Counted from the first letter of the stretch, positions 33,178 through 46,214 are shown. The stretch: DNA of 64,000 nucleotides from Heloderma charlesbogerti (GCA_026122225.1 JANEZZ010000987.1:186001-250000); one strand, 5' to 3'. The notes: generated by a model not told the origin, from the letters alone. Translations and numbers: made by a program.

Positions 33178-34084
33178 CCATCATCAAAGGTAGCATTGCC
33201 TATTCTGACTTTCAACAGAATAGCAAGGTCTTAGAGTTTGTTTGTTTGTTTCCTAATAGCCAAAGCTCTCTTAGCTACTTGGTGTTACTTAGTCTCTCCC
33301 TAAATGTCTTGTATTGTTTCCAGAAGCAGGACTGGCATCAAGGGTCAGCATGGCTGAGCGCCTGCTGAGGGCCCACACCACAGCAAAGGTCTTACTGACA
33401 AGAGCCTCTGAACCTACTCCTTCGCTTCACTATTGCAAGCTGCTTAGTATGCCTCTCGCTCTGGCCCGATGGTGGTGTGAAGGAGGAGCAGTAGATGCCA
33501 CTGCCTGCATGCTCATTGGCCCTCTGCCTGGCAAGGAAGCAGGTGGTAGTAATGATGAGGAACAGGAGATGGAGCAGTAAGCAACAATGCTGGTGAGTAG
33601 GTTGTCTCACCATTGAGGTACACATCCACTAACAATGTCTTGTCCAAGGGCCCTCCAAAACCTGGAGCCAGCACTGTTCAGAAGACATCTACACCTAGCA
33701 GAATTCTGTGGGCAAGGAATTTTGGAGGTTAGGAACAGCATTGGGCATACCTTTACATTTCATGGAAAACTAAGAGGGCTGCTTCACACATTACAGTTTT
33801 AGATGCATGTTTAAAATATACATGTAAAAACTTAAGTAGACACCTGAAAACAATTAACGTATGCATCACACAAGCATTCTCACCAGGGTGCTCTGAATGG
33901 CTGCAGTCTGATTTTGAGTTTATACTCACTGACACACTCAGATTTGCCTCTGGATACTTGACTCTCTTTCAAATATACCTGCTGTGGAAAGTTTGAATCT
34001 GTTGCCACTTAACATGTGAAACAACCCTCAACCCTAGTTTGAACCTTTCTTTGTTCTCTCATATCCCTCCCCTCACAACCACTG

Positions 34085-35690
34085 GGAAGAAATAATAAGA
34101 GCGTGACCCTATTTGTCTCTTTGACCTCTCAGCAGCTTTCAGTACCATCAACAGTGGTATCCTTCTGGACTATCTGGTGTTAGTTTGCAGTGGTTCCAGT
34201 CCTTTCTGTCAGGCCCTGTACAGAGTGCGGGGGGATTACTGTTTGACTCCACAAGTCTATCTTGTCACCCATGCTGTTTAATATCTACATGAAACCATTG
34301 GGAGAGGTCATTCAGTGTTTTGGAGTAAGGTGCCACCAATATGCTGATGACACCCAACTCTATTGCTCTTTGTCACCTAACACCAAGGAAGCAGCTGAAA
34401 GCTTTGAATGCTGCCTGGACTTGGTAATGGGCTGGAGGAGGGTGAACAAGCTGAAGTTAAACCCAGAAAAGACAGAGGTATTGTTGGTCAGCAGAAAGCC
34501 TGACTTGGGTACTGGAATTCAATCCGTTCTGGAAGGGGTTGTGCTCCCCCTGAAGGATCAGGTCTGGAGCTTGGGAGTGCTCCTTGATCCTATGCTGCCT
34601 TTGGATCTTCAAGTGGTGGCGGTGGCAAGGAGTGCATTTGCACAATTAGGCTTGGTGCACCAGCTGTGACCTTCCTGAATTGGTCTGACTTGGCAGCAGT
34701 TATCCATGCCTTGGTTATATCATGTTTAGACAATTGCAATGTGCTGTACATGGGGCTACCTCTGAAGAGTCTCTGGAAGCTTCAATTCATGCAAAATGTG
34801 GCAGGTAGACTGCTAACCAGTGCACAGTATTCTGAAAGACCTGCACTGGTTGCCAATTGCTTTCTGGCCTCAATTCAAGGTGTTGTTCTAACTTTTAAAG
34901 CCCTAAATTAGCTTTCTAATGGACTGCCTGTCTTGCTATGAAGCTGCTTGAGCATCAAGATCTGCAGGACAGGCCCTTTTGAGGGCACCATTACTGACAG
35001 AGGCTTGTTTGTTGGGTACACGTGAAAGGGCTTTATCCTGTGTTGCCCCCAAACTATGAAATGCACTCCCTCAAGAATTATGATTGCCCCCCACTCTTTT
35101 GACCTTTAGAAGTCGTGTAAAGATGCATGTTTTCAATTTAGGGTGCAATCCCAGGGCAATGCCTGTAAGCCTTCAAACATGGAGGCTTATGGGCATCCTA
35201 TGGATTGCAGGAGGAGCATCAGAGGCGATCTTCACCACCATGCTCCTCCTACTCTGCATTTTGGTGAGACAGGCCTTTTTGCCCAGCGAGCTGGGGCATA
35301 TCACAGCAGGAGGGAAGGAGGCTGGGGAGGCCTCAGGATACATTGTATCCCAGCTTCCCCAGTGCCCTTCCCTCCCCACCCACCAGCAGCCCCCTTTGTG
35401 ACCTCAGAGAGGCAGCCACTGTGGTTTTCTCCAGACTGACTGCAAGGGGGAAGGGCAGGGAGAGTGGATTCCTGGATCTGTGGTCGGAGCATTATCTCCA
35501 ATCTCAGATCCAGGAATCTGAATTATCCTATGGACCCCCAAACTCTGCCTCTTAAAATATGTAATTTTTAAGGTTTTAATGTTTTTTACTGTTTTGAACA
35601 TTATTGTTTTTATTGTTGCAAGGTTTTATTGTTTAAAATTGTTGTACACTGCCTTGATGGCTTTTTAGCAATAAGGTATAACAGAAATGT
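34085..35690 (+). mobile_element. L2 LINE, decayed, interrupted by a MITE
   Basis: Plus-strand segments encode LSAAFSTINSG, then SPMLFNIYMKPLGEVIQCFG, the YADD box in HQYADDTQLYCSLS, LNPEKTEVLLVSRK and, after a stop, ALVISCLDNCNVLYMGLPLK and QNVAGRLL. The 3' UTR ends TTGTACACTGCCTTGATGGC near 35660. Several stops and frameshifts make it inactive. A MITE of about 400 bp (35141-35537) splits its 3' region. Confidence 0.85.
35141..35537 (+). repeat. Harbinger-like MITE within L2
   Basis: Starts GGGTGCAATCC directly after TTA. It shares TGGAGGCTTATGGGCAT-type and GGCGATCTTCACCACCATGC sequence with the element at 53581-54026 (opposite orientation). The right end (CCTATGGACCCCC) is decayed. Confidence 0.6.
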
Positions 35691-35799
35691 TAATAATTGA
35701 TTAATTAACTGGGCTGTTCTTTATGTCATTCTTTAGGATAGAGAAGAACCATTTAGGAAGGCCATCGTATAGGACTCAAATTGTCATTGTTGTTGTTGT

Positions 35800-38700
35800 T
35801 CAGTCGTTAAGTCGTGTCCGACTCTTCGTGACCCCATGGACCATAGAACGCCAGGCCTTCCTGTCCTCCACTCTCTCCCGGAGTGTGCTCAAGTCCATAT
35901 TCATTGCATCGGTGATGCTATCTAGCCATCTCATCCTCTGCCATCCCCTTCTCCTTTTGCCTTCAATCTTTCCCAGCATCAGGGTCTTTTCCAGGGAGTT
36001 TTCTCTTCGCATTAGGTGGCCAAAATATTTCAGCTTCAGATTCAGGATCTGTCCTTCCAATGAGCACTCAGGGTTGATTTCCTTTAGGATTGACCTCCTT
36101 GCAGTCCAGGGGACTCGTAAGAGTCTTCTCCAGCACCACAGTTCGAAAGCATCAATTCTTCGGCGCTCAGCCTTCCTTATAGTCCAGCTCTCACAGCCAT
36201 ACGTTACTACTGGGAAAACCATAGCTTTGATTATACGAACCTTTGTCAGCAAGGTGATGTCTCTGCTTCTTACTATGCTGTCTAGGTTTGCCATAGCTTT
36301 CCTCCCAAGGAGCAAGCGTCTTGTAATTTCATGGCTACAGTCACGGTCTGCGGTGATCTTGGAGCCCACGAAAATAAAATCTGTCACTGCTTCCATTTCT
36401 TCCCCTTCTATATGCCAGGACGTGATGGGGCCAGATGCCATGATCTTCATTTTTTTAATGTTGAGTTTCAAACCAGCTTTTGCACTCTCCACTTTCACCC
36501 TCAACAAGAGGCTCTTTAGATCCTCTTCGCTTTCTGCCATTAGGGTGGTATCATCTGCGTATCTGAGGTTGTGGATAATTCTCCCGGCAATCTTAATTCC
36601 GACCTGTGATTCATCCAACCTGGCGTTTCTCATGATGTACTCAGCATATAAGTTAAATAAGCAGGGCGACAATATGCAGCCTTGTCGTACTCCTTTCCCA
36701 ATTTGGAACCAATCGGTTGTTCCATGTCCGGTTATTACTGTTGCTTCTTGACCCTCGTACAGGTTTCTCAGGAGACAGGTAAGGTGGTCTGGTACTCCCA
36801 TCTCTTTACAAATTTGCCACAGTTTGTTGTGATCCACACAATCAAAGGCTTTAGCGTAGTCAATGAAGCAGAAATAGACATTTTTCTGGAATGCTCTTGC
36901 TTTCTCCATGATCCAACGAATGTTGGCGATTTGATCTCTAGTCCCTCTGCCTCTTAGAAACCCAGCTTGTACGTCCAGTAGTTCTCGGTTCACATATTGC
37001 TGAAGCCTAGCTTGTAGGATTTTGACCATAACCTTGCTGGCATGTGAAATGAGCGCAATTGCACGGTAGTTTGAACACTCTTTGGCATTGCCCTTCTTTG
37101 GGATTGGAATGTAAACTGACCTTTTCCAGTCTTGTGGCCATTGTTGAGTGTTCCAAATTTGTTGGCATATTGAGTGCAGCACTTTAGCAGCAGCACCTTT
37201 TAGGATTTTAAATAGTTCAGCTGGAATACTGTCATCTCCACTAGCTTTGTTGTTAGTAATGCTTCCTAAGGCCCACTTGACTTCACTCTCGAGGATGTCC
37301 GGCTCAAGTTCAGTGAGCGCACTATCATGGCTATCAGGGACATTCAGATCTTTCCTGTATAGTTCTTCTGTGTATTCTTTCCACCGCTTCTTAATCTCAT
37401 CTGCTTCTGTTAGGTCCCTGCCTTCTTTGTCCTTTATCATGCCCATCGTGGCACAAAACATTCCCTTAATATCTCCGATTTTCTTGAAAAGATCTCTAGT
37501 CTTTCCCATTCTATTGTTTTCCTTGATTTCTTTGTACTGTTCATTTAAGAAGGTCTCCTTTGTCTCTCCTTGCTATTCCCTGGAACTCTGCATTCAGTTG
37601 GATATATCTTCCCCTTTCTCCCTTGCTTTTCGCTTCCCTTCCTTCTTCAGCTACTTGTAAAGCCTCATCAGACAGCCACTTGGCTTTCTTGCACTTCTTT
37701 TTCTTTGAGATGGATTTCGTTGCTGCCTCCTGAACAATGTTATGGACCTCTGTCCATAGTTCCTCAGGCACTCTGTCTATCAGGTCTAATCCCTGAAATC
37801 TATTCCTCACCTCCACTGTATATTCATCAGGGATATGATTTAGGTCATACCTGAATGGTTTAGTGGTTTTCTCCTACATTCTTCAATTTAAGCCGAAATT
37901 TTGCAAGAAGCAGCTCATGATCTGAGCCACAGTCAGCTCCAGGACTTGTTTTTACTGACTGTATAGTGTTTCTCCATCTTTGGCTGCAAAGGACATAATC
38001 AATCTGATTTCAAATTTCACCATCTGGTGATGTCCATGTGTAGAGTCGCTTCTTGTGCTGTTGGAAAAGAGTATTTGCTATGATCAGCGTGTTCTCTTGG
38101 CAAAACTCTATTAGCCTTTGTCCTGCTTCATTTTGTACACCAAGGCCATGCCTGCCTGTTATCATGGTTATTTCTTGACTTCCTACTTTAGCATTCCAAT
38201 CCCCTGTAATGAAGGGGACATCTTTTTTTGATATTAGTTCTAGAAGGTGTTGTAGGTCTTCACAGAAGCGATCAACCTCAGCTTCTTCGGCCTCAGTGGT
38301 TGGGGCATAGACTTGAATTACTGTGATGTTGAATGGTTTGCCTTGGATTCGTACTGAGATCATTCTGTCGTTTTTGAGATTGTACCCCAGTACAGCTTTT
38401 CCCACCCTTTTGTTGACTATGAGTGCTACTCCATTTCTTCTAAGGGATTCTTGCCCACAGTAGTAGATATGATGGTCACCTGAATTAAATTCACCCATGC
38501 TTGTCCATTTTAGTTTGCTGATTCCCAAGATGTCGATGTTCAATCTTGCCAGCTCATGTTTGACCACCTCCAGCTTACCTTGATTCATTGATCTGACATT
38601 CCAGGTTCCTAAACAATATTGTTCTTTACAGCATCGGAGTTTCTTTTCACCACCAGACACATCCACAGATGAGTGTCCTTTCGGCTTTGGCCCAGCCACT

Positions 38701-38936
38701 TCACTCTTTCTGGCGCTACTTGGAAATTCCCTCTGCTCTTCCCCAGTAGTATATTGGACACCTTCCGACCTGAGGGGCTCATAGTCCGGCGTCATATCTT
38801 TTAGCCTTGTGATATGTTCCATGGGGTTTTCTTTGCAGGAATACTGGAGTGGGTTGCCATTTCCTTCTCCAGTGGACCACATTTTGTCAGAACTCTCCAC
38901 CATGACCTGTCCATCTTGGGTGGCCCTGCACAGCAT
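35800..38936 (-). pseudogene. BovB endonuclease-reverse transcriptase ORF (frameshifts)
   Basis: Starts at ATG 38936. The first block (to 38010) holds the endonuclease N-terminus: GTWNVRSMNQGKLEVV, ISKLKWTSMG, FITGDWNAKVGS. A stop follows DGEI at 38010. The second block is 37816-37541 (EVRNRFQGLDLIDRVPEE). The third, 37509-35800, is an uninterrupted 569 codons with FIDYAKAFDCVDH, GCILSPCLFNLYAEY and YADDTTLMAESEED and the C-terminal MVHGVTKSRTRLND. At least two frame changes and two stops separate the blocks. The catalytic residues of the RT are intact; the ORF as a whole is not. Confidence 0.9.
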
Positions 38937-38941
38937 AGCTT

Positions 38942-39001
38942 ATGGCTTCACTGAGTTACGCAAGCCCCTTCGCCACAACAAGGCAATGATCCATGAAGGG
39001 G
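38942..39001 (-). ncRNA. Candidate HDV-like ribozyme at 5' end of BovB copy 4
   Basis: Same fold as at 8281-8340: P1 CCCCTTC/GAAGGGG, P3 GCC/GGC with a TTGTTGT loop, P2 ATGG/CCAT. The one difference in a stem is CACT to CATT in P2, which keeps pairing to AGTG as a U-G wobble. Confidence 0.5.
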
Positions 39002-39049
39002 CTATATATACCATAGCACTCAATAAACTCCTAACTCATTTATAGACCA

Positions 39050-39400
39050 AGGTAAACAAGGACATCTTTAGGGCCCAGCTGAAGGCCTGAACTGACGGGG
39101 CCTGGCAGACAACAATTGGAACATAGTTCCACAACACTACCAAGAAGGCCCTATCCTTTGTGCCTGTCAGTCTAATTGCTTTGAACAGAAGTCTCTATCA
39201 CCACTGACTGGGTTTGCCCTGGTAGCAAGGACCACAGCCACCATAACAATGTGTATCCAGGTCCCAATCCAGGCAGATGAACAGAAGGATACCATGATCA
39301 ATGGTAATGAAAGCTGCCAGGAGGTCCAGGAGAACTAACAAGGTCACACTCCCCCTGTCCATTTCTCAGTGTAAATTATCCATGAGGGTGACCAAGGCTG
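39050..39400 (-). mobile_element. Possible L2 fragment
   Basis: The order of motifs on minus (GGTCACCCTCATGGATAATT, AGTGTGACCTTGTTAGTTCT, CCTGGCAGCTTTCATTACC) matches the L2 RT stretch 'FLVLLDLSAAFDTVDHG' at 30.5 kb in heavily mutated form. Split from any further LINE sequence at about 39400. Confidence 0.45.
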
Positions 39401-39404
39401 TCTC

Positions 39405-39811
39405 CATCATTCCATTCGTGTTTCGCTGATTGTCAAGTGTCTTTCATTCCATCATTTGCTCATTGATGGAATCGGATTTTTCTCAACTTCCCAAACTTGT
39501 GTTTGTATTGCACAGTGTGCACTTTCACAAATGGGCACTGTCAAATATCTGCATTTTCATGCTTTAGTCAATGGGGGAAAATGTTCATTTTCAGTAATTT
39601 CTTTTTTAAAAATGGCATGTATATTAGCGTAGTTTCCAGCAACTTTTGTATTTTGTACAACTAAATTTGTGTACAATTCTGGAAAGTAAAAAAAACTGAT
39701 CCGCAAGTCTCTGGAATCCTCCGAAAAAGCTGGTCTGCCGCAGCATCTGCTGGTGGATTCATAAAAATCCAAAGTCATTTGAATCCACTGTGGATTTTTC
39801 CAACATCCCTA
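39405..39811. repeat. Possible hAT-like remnant ending ACATCCCTA
   Basis: The right edge CCAACATCCCTA (to 39811) equals the terminus of the palindrome-chain elements and is followed by GTCTCACC. The matching left terminus and TSD are not clear (GTCTCCAT near 39397 is partly similar). The interior is AT-rich and non-coding and is unlike copies A-C. Confidence 0.35.
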
Positions 39812-41783
39812 GTCTCACCACCACCCATTTAAAGGCAGCAGTCACCAACCATTTCAGAGAGCCATATTGTAAGTCTGGCCTTGGCATCTTTTAGAGAACA
39901 GGAGGGGCAGGGATCCAGAGAACAAGTGGTAGGTCCAAACACCCTTAGGTTGCACGAGCTGAAATGTATCCAAAACAATTTGACAAAGCAGTGCCCTGGC
40001 CGCATCTATCCCTATCAAAATTAAGTCAGTACAAATGTGAGTGTTTTTTTATCTGCGAAGTACAATGCAAACTGGTCACGGTGGGCCATCAAGGGTACTG
40101 TCAGTAGACTCCTGGAACCTATATGCAAAAGAATCCATCCCACTCAAAAACACTCTGCTCCTCAGCACTCTGCAGGTATACAATGGTGACAGAGAACTAA
40201 AATTTCTTCATTGCCATCACTGCCACAGAATAAGCCCTATAATGGTTTCTCATCTGTGTTGAGTCATACTCGTCACAAGTCTTTTATATGTGCACTCTAG
40301 TCATCAACCCAAATGATTCATTACCAGCAGCTCTCAAAAATACTAGAGGACTGACACAGCTCTACAGTTGGGTCCAAAACATTCAGGACCAATCATAACA
40401 AAGCCTGGGTCATCTCCCTATCCCAGAAAGAGATCAGGGCCTCAGCGGGACTTCCATGTAAATCTGCAGGAAACTCCTCCATAGATCTCAGAAAACCATC
40501 TGGATTTTCCAGCCTCCAGGAACAGACCATCCCAATTGGTCCTTCATCCCTGCAGGGATAATGAGTGCTCATAAGAACAAGCTGAATCAGGTAATGACCT
40601 GTCCATGGCAACAGAACAAGCTCTTCTCCAGGTTTACAATGAGTCTTCTAGGTTTATATTTCAATCTGTGATCATTAGCTCTGAAACTGGTAAAAATTAT
40701 CTTGTGCACCCCTGATTTAGTAGAACATACTACAGTGTCCTTAGCTCTATCACTCTATCTTCAGCAGCCACTGAATGCAAAACTCCTTGAAGGAAGTTAT
40801 AATAGATGTGGAAGGGGAGACATACTACTATTGTTTTCAGTGGCAGCTGCATGTTAAGACTCATGTCTGGTCTGGCTCTGTGTCTTTCATATTATTTCTC
40901 CTTATCTGTTTCCACCGGATACTATCAAATATTTACAGCTGTGTATTATAGCTGTGCAGTATACAAATATTCTTCTGGCGTTTAAGAAGAATTCACTGAA
41001 CTTTACATTTGCTTACATTCACATATAATGAAAAGAGATTACAATATTAAGACCCTCTCTGTATTTACACATATCATTGAAAATACACACTTAACAACAA
41101 ACCTTTGACTGATGTCAGATGGACTCAAATAATAGCATACTTTTATTTACTCATTAAAAAGCAAATTAGTTGCATTTTGTGTTGTTTGCTTAACATCTTC
41201 AGGCAGTGCTTAACAGGTGCTAATTCTGAAATTGGTTTCAGGTGCAAATAGATTAAATTAGCATGTTTCATGATTACAGAAAGCACTTACTGGACAAAAG
41301 CCAATTCAGAAGGCTAACAGCAAAACAGATACATCTTCAATTAAAGCAACACACATTAAATTAATATGTAATACAGAGTTTTTATATGCATTTTTCAATA
41401 GCTTGCAGCATCTGGCTTCAATATGTTCATTTACATAGTTGTAATGCATCCTGGATGATAAATATCAAGTACAACTTTGTCTAAATTAGTGGCATGTTGA
41501 AGAAAAAGAAATATCAGAGGAATAATGTTATTTGTAGATAATCCAGTATGTACACAAAACTCTGTCTGTAATAAATTCCTTTATTGTTTTTACCAAAAAA
41601 TGTTGTGCTAATAATTAGCACAAACTTTTTGACAAAATAATAGTTGAGAGAATAGTTGAGAAGTCGACTTAAAATATACTTTACAGAATTACTACAAGAA
41701 TCAGCAAGTAAAATTACCTGACGGTGCATAAAAATATGTTCTACAATACATGCAGTCAATAACTGAGAAAATACTGGCTGACT

Positions 41784-41801
41784 ACACACACACACACACA
41801 C
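41784..41801. repeat. (AC)9 microsatellite
   Basis: Nine AC units in a row beside the CR1 at 41.8 kb. Confidence 0.95.
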
Positions 41802-41826
41802 GTTCTCATTGTAATAGCTGCAGGTA

Positions 41827-43190
41827 TAGAATCATAGGGTTAGAAGGGGCCATTTAGGCCGTCGAGTCCAACCCCCTGCTCAGGCTCAGTGCAGGAATCC
41901 AGTTTATAGCATCCCTGACAGATGGCTGTTCAGTCTCTGCTTGAACACCTCCAGTCAAAGAGAGCCCACCACTTCACTAGTTGGTCCCATAGTCTGACTG
42001 CTCTGACCAATAGGAAGTTTTTCTTGATGTTCGACCGAAACCTGCCTTCCTGTAACCTAAGCCCATTATTTCATGTCCTACAGTCTTGAATAATAGAGAA
42101 CAGGTTTCCTATTCTGTGTAGCAACATTTTAGGTACTTAAAACGTCCCATCATATCCCCCTCAATCTTCTTTTCTCAACAAGGCTAAACATACCCAGTTC
42201 CTTCAATCTTTCCTTGTAGAACTTCGTTTCTAATTCCCTGATCATCTTTATTCCCCTTCTCTGCACTCTTTCCAATTTATCTGAATCTTTCTTAAAGTGT
42301 GGTGTCCAGAACTGGTCACAGTATTTGGGGTGAAGTCTGAGCAGCGCAGAGTAGACTGGAACTATCACTTCCCACTATTTAGAACGTATACTTAGACTGA
42401 TGCAACCTAAAACTGAATTTACCTTTTTTGCAGCCACATGACACTGCTGACTCATATTCAGCTTGTGATCAACTATAACTCCAAGATCCTTTTCACACGT
42501 ATTATTGCAAAGCCACGTAGGTATCCCCCATCTTATACCTGTGCTTTTGATTTCTTTCTCCTAAATGAAGAACATGGCACTTGTCTCTGTTAAATTGCAT
42601 TCTGTTATTTTTTGTCCAATCTTCTAACCTATCAAGATCATTTTGAATGTTGTTTCCGTGTATTAGCTATTCCTCCCAAGTTTATGTCATCTGCAGATCT
42701 AAGAAACATTCCCCTCACCTCTTCCTCCAAGTAATCAATAAAAATGTTGACGAGTACAGGGCCTAGGACTGAGCCCTGTCGCACCCCAGTCGATACTTCT
42801 CTCCAGTTTGATGAAGAACCATTGACGAACACCCTTTAAGTATGGTTCTCCACCCAGCTGTGGATGCCTGAAGTCAAGCTATATTATGTCCATTTCCACG
42901 ATCTACTAAAGAAGTTACCTGATCAAAAAATGAAATTAGATTAGTCTGGCAGAATTTGTTCTTGACAAATCCCTGCTGGTTTCTAGTGATCACCACATTA
43001 GTGTCAAGGTGCCTACAGATCAAATGCTTTATGATCTGCTCTAGAATCTTCCCAGGTATTGATGTCAGACTGACTGGTCTGTAATTCCCCGGATCTTCCT
43101 TTTTGCTTTTTCTGAACATAGGGACAATATTTCCTCTCCTATAGTCTTCCAGTACGTCACCCATTCTCCAGGATTTCTCAGATCTGAGCA
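41827..43190 (-). mobile_element. CR1 LINE, 3' 1.36 kb, broken RT ORF
   Basis: Minus-strand pieces encode MGDVLEDYRRGNIVPMFRKS, KEDPGNYRPVSLTSIPGKIL and TRNQQGFVKNKFCQTNLISF (43191-42874), then GVRQGSVLGPVLVNIFIDYL (42832-42638), then [20 protein letters not shown] and [15 protein letters not shown] (42368-42150). The 3' end with GAATCATAGGGTTAGAAGG (plus) is at 41827. Frameshifts separate the pieces. This is the CR1 reverse transcriptase from fingers to C-terminus; the endonuclease is missing. Confidence 0.88.
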
Positions 43191-43744
43191 ATTAATGAAT
43201 TGCTCAGTAAAGCCATACTCTTACAGCTTTCATATATAGGAATGGATATGTGAAATTCCCATAAAAATACTGGATTATCCTTCCATTTGACCAAGATCAT
43301 GACAGTTTTTATAGATCCCCCAACCCCCAACATGAATAAGATTCATACAGATATCTAAGTTTTCAAGTCTAAATTATAATTACTTCTAGGCCTTTATTTT
43401 TGACTATGCAGTATTCATTATAGTATATTATTTGATTGTCTGTTAAATTGCCCAAATACTAAACAGCTGAAGTAAGCATGCACTGGGAAAATAAAAATAT
43501 GCTCACAAAGAAGTACTTTCTCCACTTGCTTTTAATGTATGATTTTCACATTATAAAAAGGCCAAGGAACCACACAACTAGTTTTTCAACCTCAATCATT
43601 TCAAAGCAACTGGGATTTGAGGGATGGCAGTGCTGCTTTTTTAAAAGTCTGAAATGCCACAGGAGATGAACAGGCCTTTGGGTACACTTAAAGTAGTTTC
43701 TATGGATCCCAGTGAGATAGATAATGATTTTGTTTAATTATAGG

Positions 43745-43870
43745 TTTGAATTTTATTTATTTATTCTATTTATTTACAATATTTATATACCGCTCCTCAT
43801 CAGAAGATTTCGGAGCGGTGAACAACATAAGAATAAAACAATGGTTAAAAGAGTTAAAAATGTTAAAACG
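43745..43870 (-). repeat. L2-related LINE 3' tail
   Basis: ATATTTATATACCGCTCCTC then AGATTTCGGAGCGGTGAACA, the reverse of the tail at 32630-32726, with a TTTATTTATTTA run at its end. Confidence 0.65.
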
Positions 43871-44141
43871 AATCCAACATGTTTGAAAAGCTTTGAAAAA
43901 GGAATTATAGTATATTTATTTTGAACATAGCAACCTACTTATAAAATTGAAGTTCAAGCATCTGCACTATGCACAAATCCTCTGAACCTGTTGTAAGCCT
44001 GCTAGTTCCCTGTAGAGCCCAGGAATTTCCTTATAGACAATTCTTCATTCTTTTTCATCCCCTTAAGTCAAAGCTGTTTATTTCCTACTTCTTGAAATGT
44101 TGCTTCCTTTCAAAGGATACAGATCAAGATAATTCAAATTC

Positions 44142-44414
44142 CTGGTTCGCACGATCACTGCAGCCACGAAGGGTTGCCTCAATGGGTTATGGTGTGTGCT
44201 GGTAGCATTCAAACCACCCCACAACCCTAAAATGGCCCATGGTTTGCGAGTTGTTTGTTAACCATGCCAACATCCCATCCTCACTGGGTTTGGATGAGAT
44301 GATAAGCCATGGTGACCACCTGCCACAGCTTGAATATTCAAAATGGCCACAGGTACACACCACAATCCACTGTTTAAATAAGCCATGGTGGGCTGCGGCA
44401 ATCGTGCAAACCAG
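44142..44414. repeat. Foldback MITE, hAT-like
   Basis: Inverted termini CTGGTTCGCACGATCACTGC and the inverse of GGGCTGCGGCAATCGTGCAA...CCAG. The flanks TCAAATTC/CCCAATTC agree in 6 of 8 bases, suggesting an old 8-bp TSD. Internal CAAACCACCCCAC/ATGGCCCATGG units resemble the MITE at 47905-48430. Confidence 0.6.
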
Positions 44415-44517
44415 CCCAATTCTCCTTTGGATTGCACAAGCTTACTACTGGCACCATGGGGTGGGTAAATAGCAAGGAAACATCTTACACTCCATTGACC
44501 TTGCATATCTTCCTTGC

Positions 44518-44941
44518 TTGTTGTTGTTCAGTCGTTAAGTCGTGTCTGACTCTTCGTGACCCCATGGATCATAGCACACCAGGCCTTCTCCTCCGCTCTC
44601 TCCCGGAATGTGCTCATTTTCATATTCATTGCATCAGTGATGCTATCTAGCCATCTCATCCTCTGCCGTCCCCTTCTCCTTTTGCCTTCAATCTTTCCCA
44701 GCATCAGGGTCTTTTCCAGGGAGTTTTCTCTTCACATTAGGTGGCCAAAATATTTGAGCTTCAGCTTCAGGATCTGTCCTTCCAATGAGCACTCAGGGTT
44801 GATTTCCTTTAGGATTGACTGATTTGACCTCCTTGCAGTCCAGGGGACTCGTAAGAGTCTTCTCCAGCACCACAGTTCGAAAGCATCAATTCTTCGGCGC
44901 TCAGACTTCCTTATAGTCCAGCTGCCACAGCCATACGTTAC
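44518..44941 (-). mobile_element. BovB LINE 3' end, copy 5
   Basis: About 424 bp of the BovB C-terminus and tail; the minus frame includes the thumb/C-terminal region ending TKSRT. The 5' edge is in the sequence for VTYGC. No clear TSD. Confidence 0.9.
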
Positions 44942-46214
44942 AGATTGCGCTCAGATGCCACTGTGCAAGCCACAGTTTGCACTGCTGGGCTAAAGCCAAT
45001 CTATAGGCTACTCAATGACTCTCTTATGATATATTTTTCATGGTTCATTTGCTTGATAGCATCAAACAGCCTCTACAACCTCTAAAATGAATTTTAGAAT
45101 AGCAGTGCTGATCTTTTTAGACTCCACCAATCTCACACCTGGGACTTTTTGCAGGACTGCAACTATCACTCCTAAATCTACTGCAAGAATCTTCAGTGTG
45201 GATGCCATTCAAAAATAATTTAATATAAATTCTGGCAGCTACAACTATTGGAAATATAAGTGGATAGATATGGTCTTTGAATTTCTAAGATGATACATTT
45301 TTTGGAAGCCATGCTAGAAAATGTTAAGTACCTCTCAAGAGAGATTTAAAAATGAAATTGATCTTACAAAGTTACTGTCAACTATGTTTATAGAAACATC
45401 TTTTTATCAAGGAGAAACTGAAATGATAGAAAAACAGTTTAAATGAGGGAAATGCAGAAGCCTTGAAATCACAAAGAGCTTTAAACTATTGGAATGTCTG
45501 AAGAATAAATCAAAATTCTATTAAAAAACTAATATAGGTAAAAGCTTCTAATAGAAGCTTCATTATTCCTTGCAGATGTTTTGCCATCACAATATATGGA
45601 AAAGAGGCTATTTAGCTTTATGGGAAAAACAGTATTGCAGTGATCTTGGCCTTTCATCAATGATCCACCAAGTTAAAAACAGATCCACACAGTATTTTTT
45701 TCAGAAAGGACATCTTGGCACATCCTGTTCTCAAAGTCTCTTAGCATATAGAAGAGGCATACACAACTTCCCATTCAAGTGTTAACTATTTGCCTAAAGA
45801 TGCATGCATTTTCAATACTGAGTTTGACTTGTTCCAATGCCAACACCAATGGTGTCTTTGGCCAGCACAATATTCCACAATAAGCTCAGCCAGTTTGTTC
45901 TATAGTTGTTTTATAAAATAAGAAGCAAATTACTATTAGCTACATTTAAATGAGGCAGGAAATATTTGAAGTGATGGTGGTGGGAAAAATAAGGCAAAAT
46001 GGAATTCTTCACTACACATTGATCCCAAATAATTCATCAGTCATTCCCACTTCCTTCTCCCAGCATTTTCAGGGCTCTGAGGACTACAGCAAACACAGTA
46101 TGGAAGTTCATTACTATAGTCCGACTAACAACAAAGTGGCAGTACACTTTTCTACTGCCTGAAAGGCCAACTGAAGACTGAGGCTTAGGATTAGTACTCT
46201 GTTGCAAACAAGGA

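Larger units (their letters stand above)
35785..39001 (-). mobile_element. Full-length BovB (RTE) LINE, copy 4
   Basis: It spans from CCCCTTCATGG (minus, 39001) to the (AAC)n tail at 35785, about 3217 bp, i.e. the same start and end as copy 1. It contains the complete endonuclease and RT region in three frames. I found no convincing TSD (right flank CTATATATACC, left flank CTCAAATTGTC), so the flanks may have been rearranged. With copy 1 it defines the full-length unit of this BovB family. Confidence 0.93.

Noticed and set aside
35723..36751. 342-codon plus-strand ORF
   Set aside because: It is the antisense shadow of the BovB RT ORF (35800-37509, minus). The same antisense peptide recurs over every BovB copy.
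35785..39001. TSD for BovB copy 4
   Set aside because: The flanks CTATATATACC and CTCAAATTGTC share no convincing duplication.
39405..39811. Fourth copy of the palindromic element
   Set aside because: Only the 9-bp terminus matches; the interior has no palindromes and no left end, so it is listed only as a weak hAT-like remnant.
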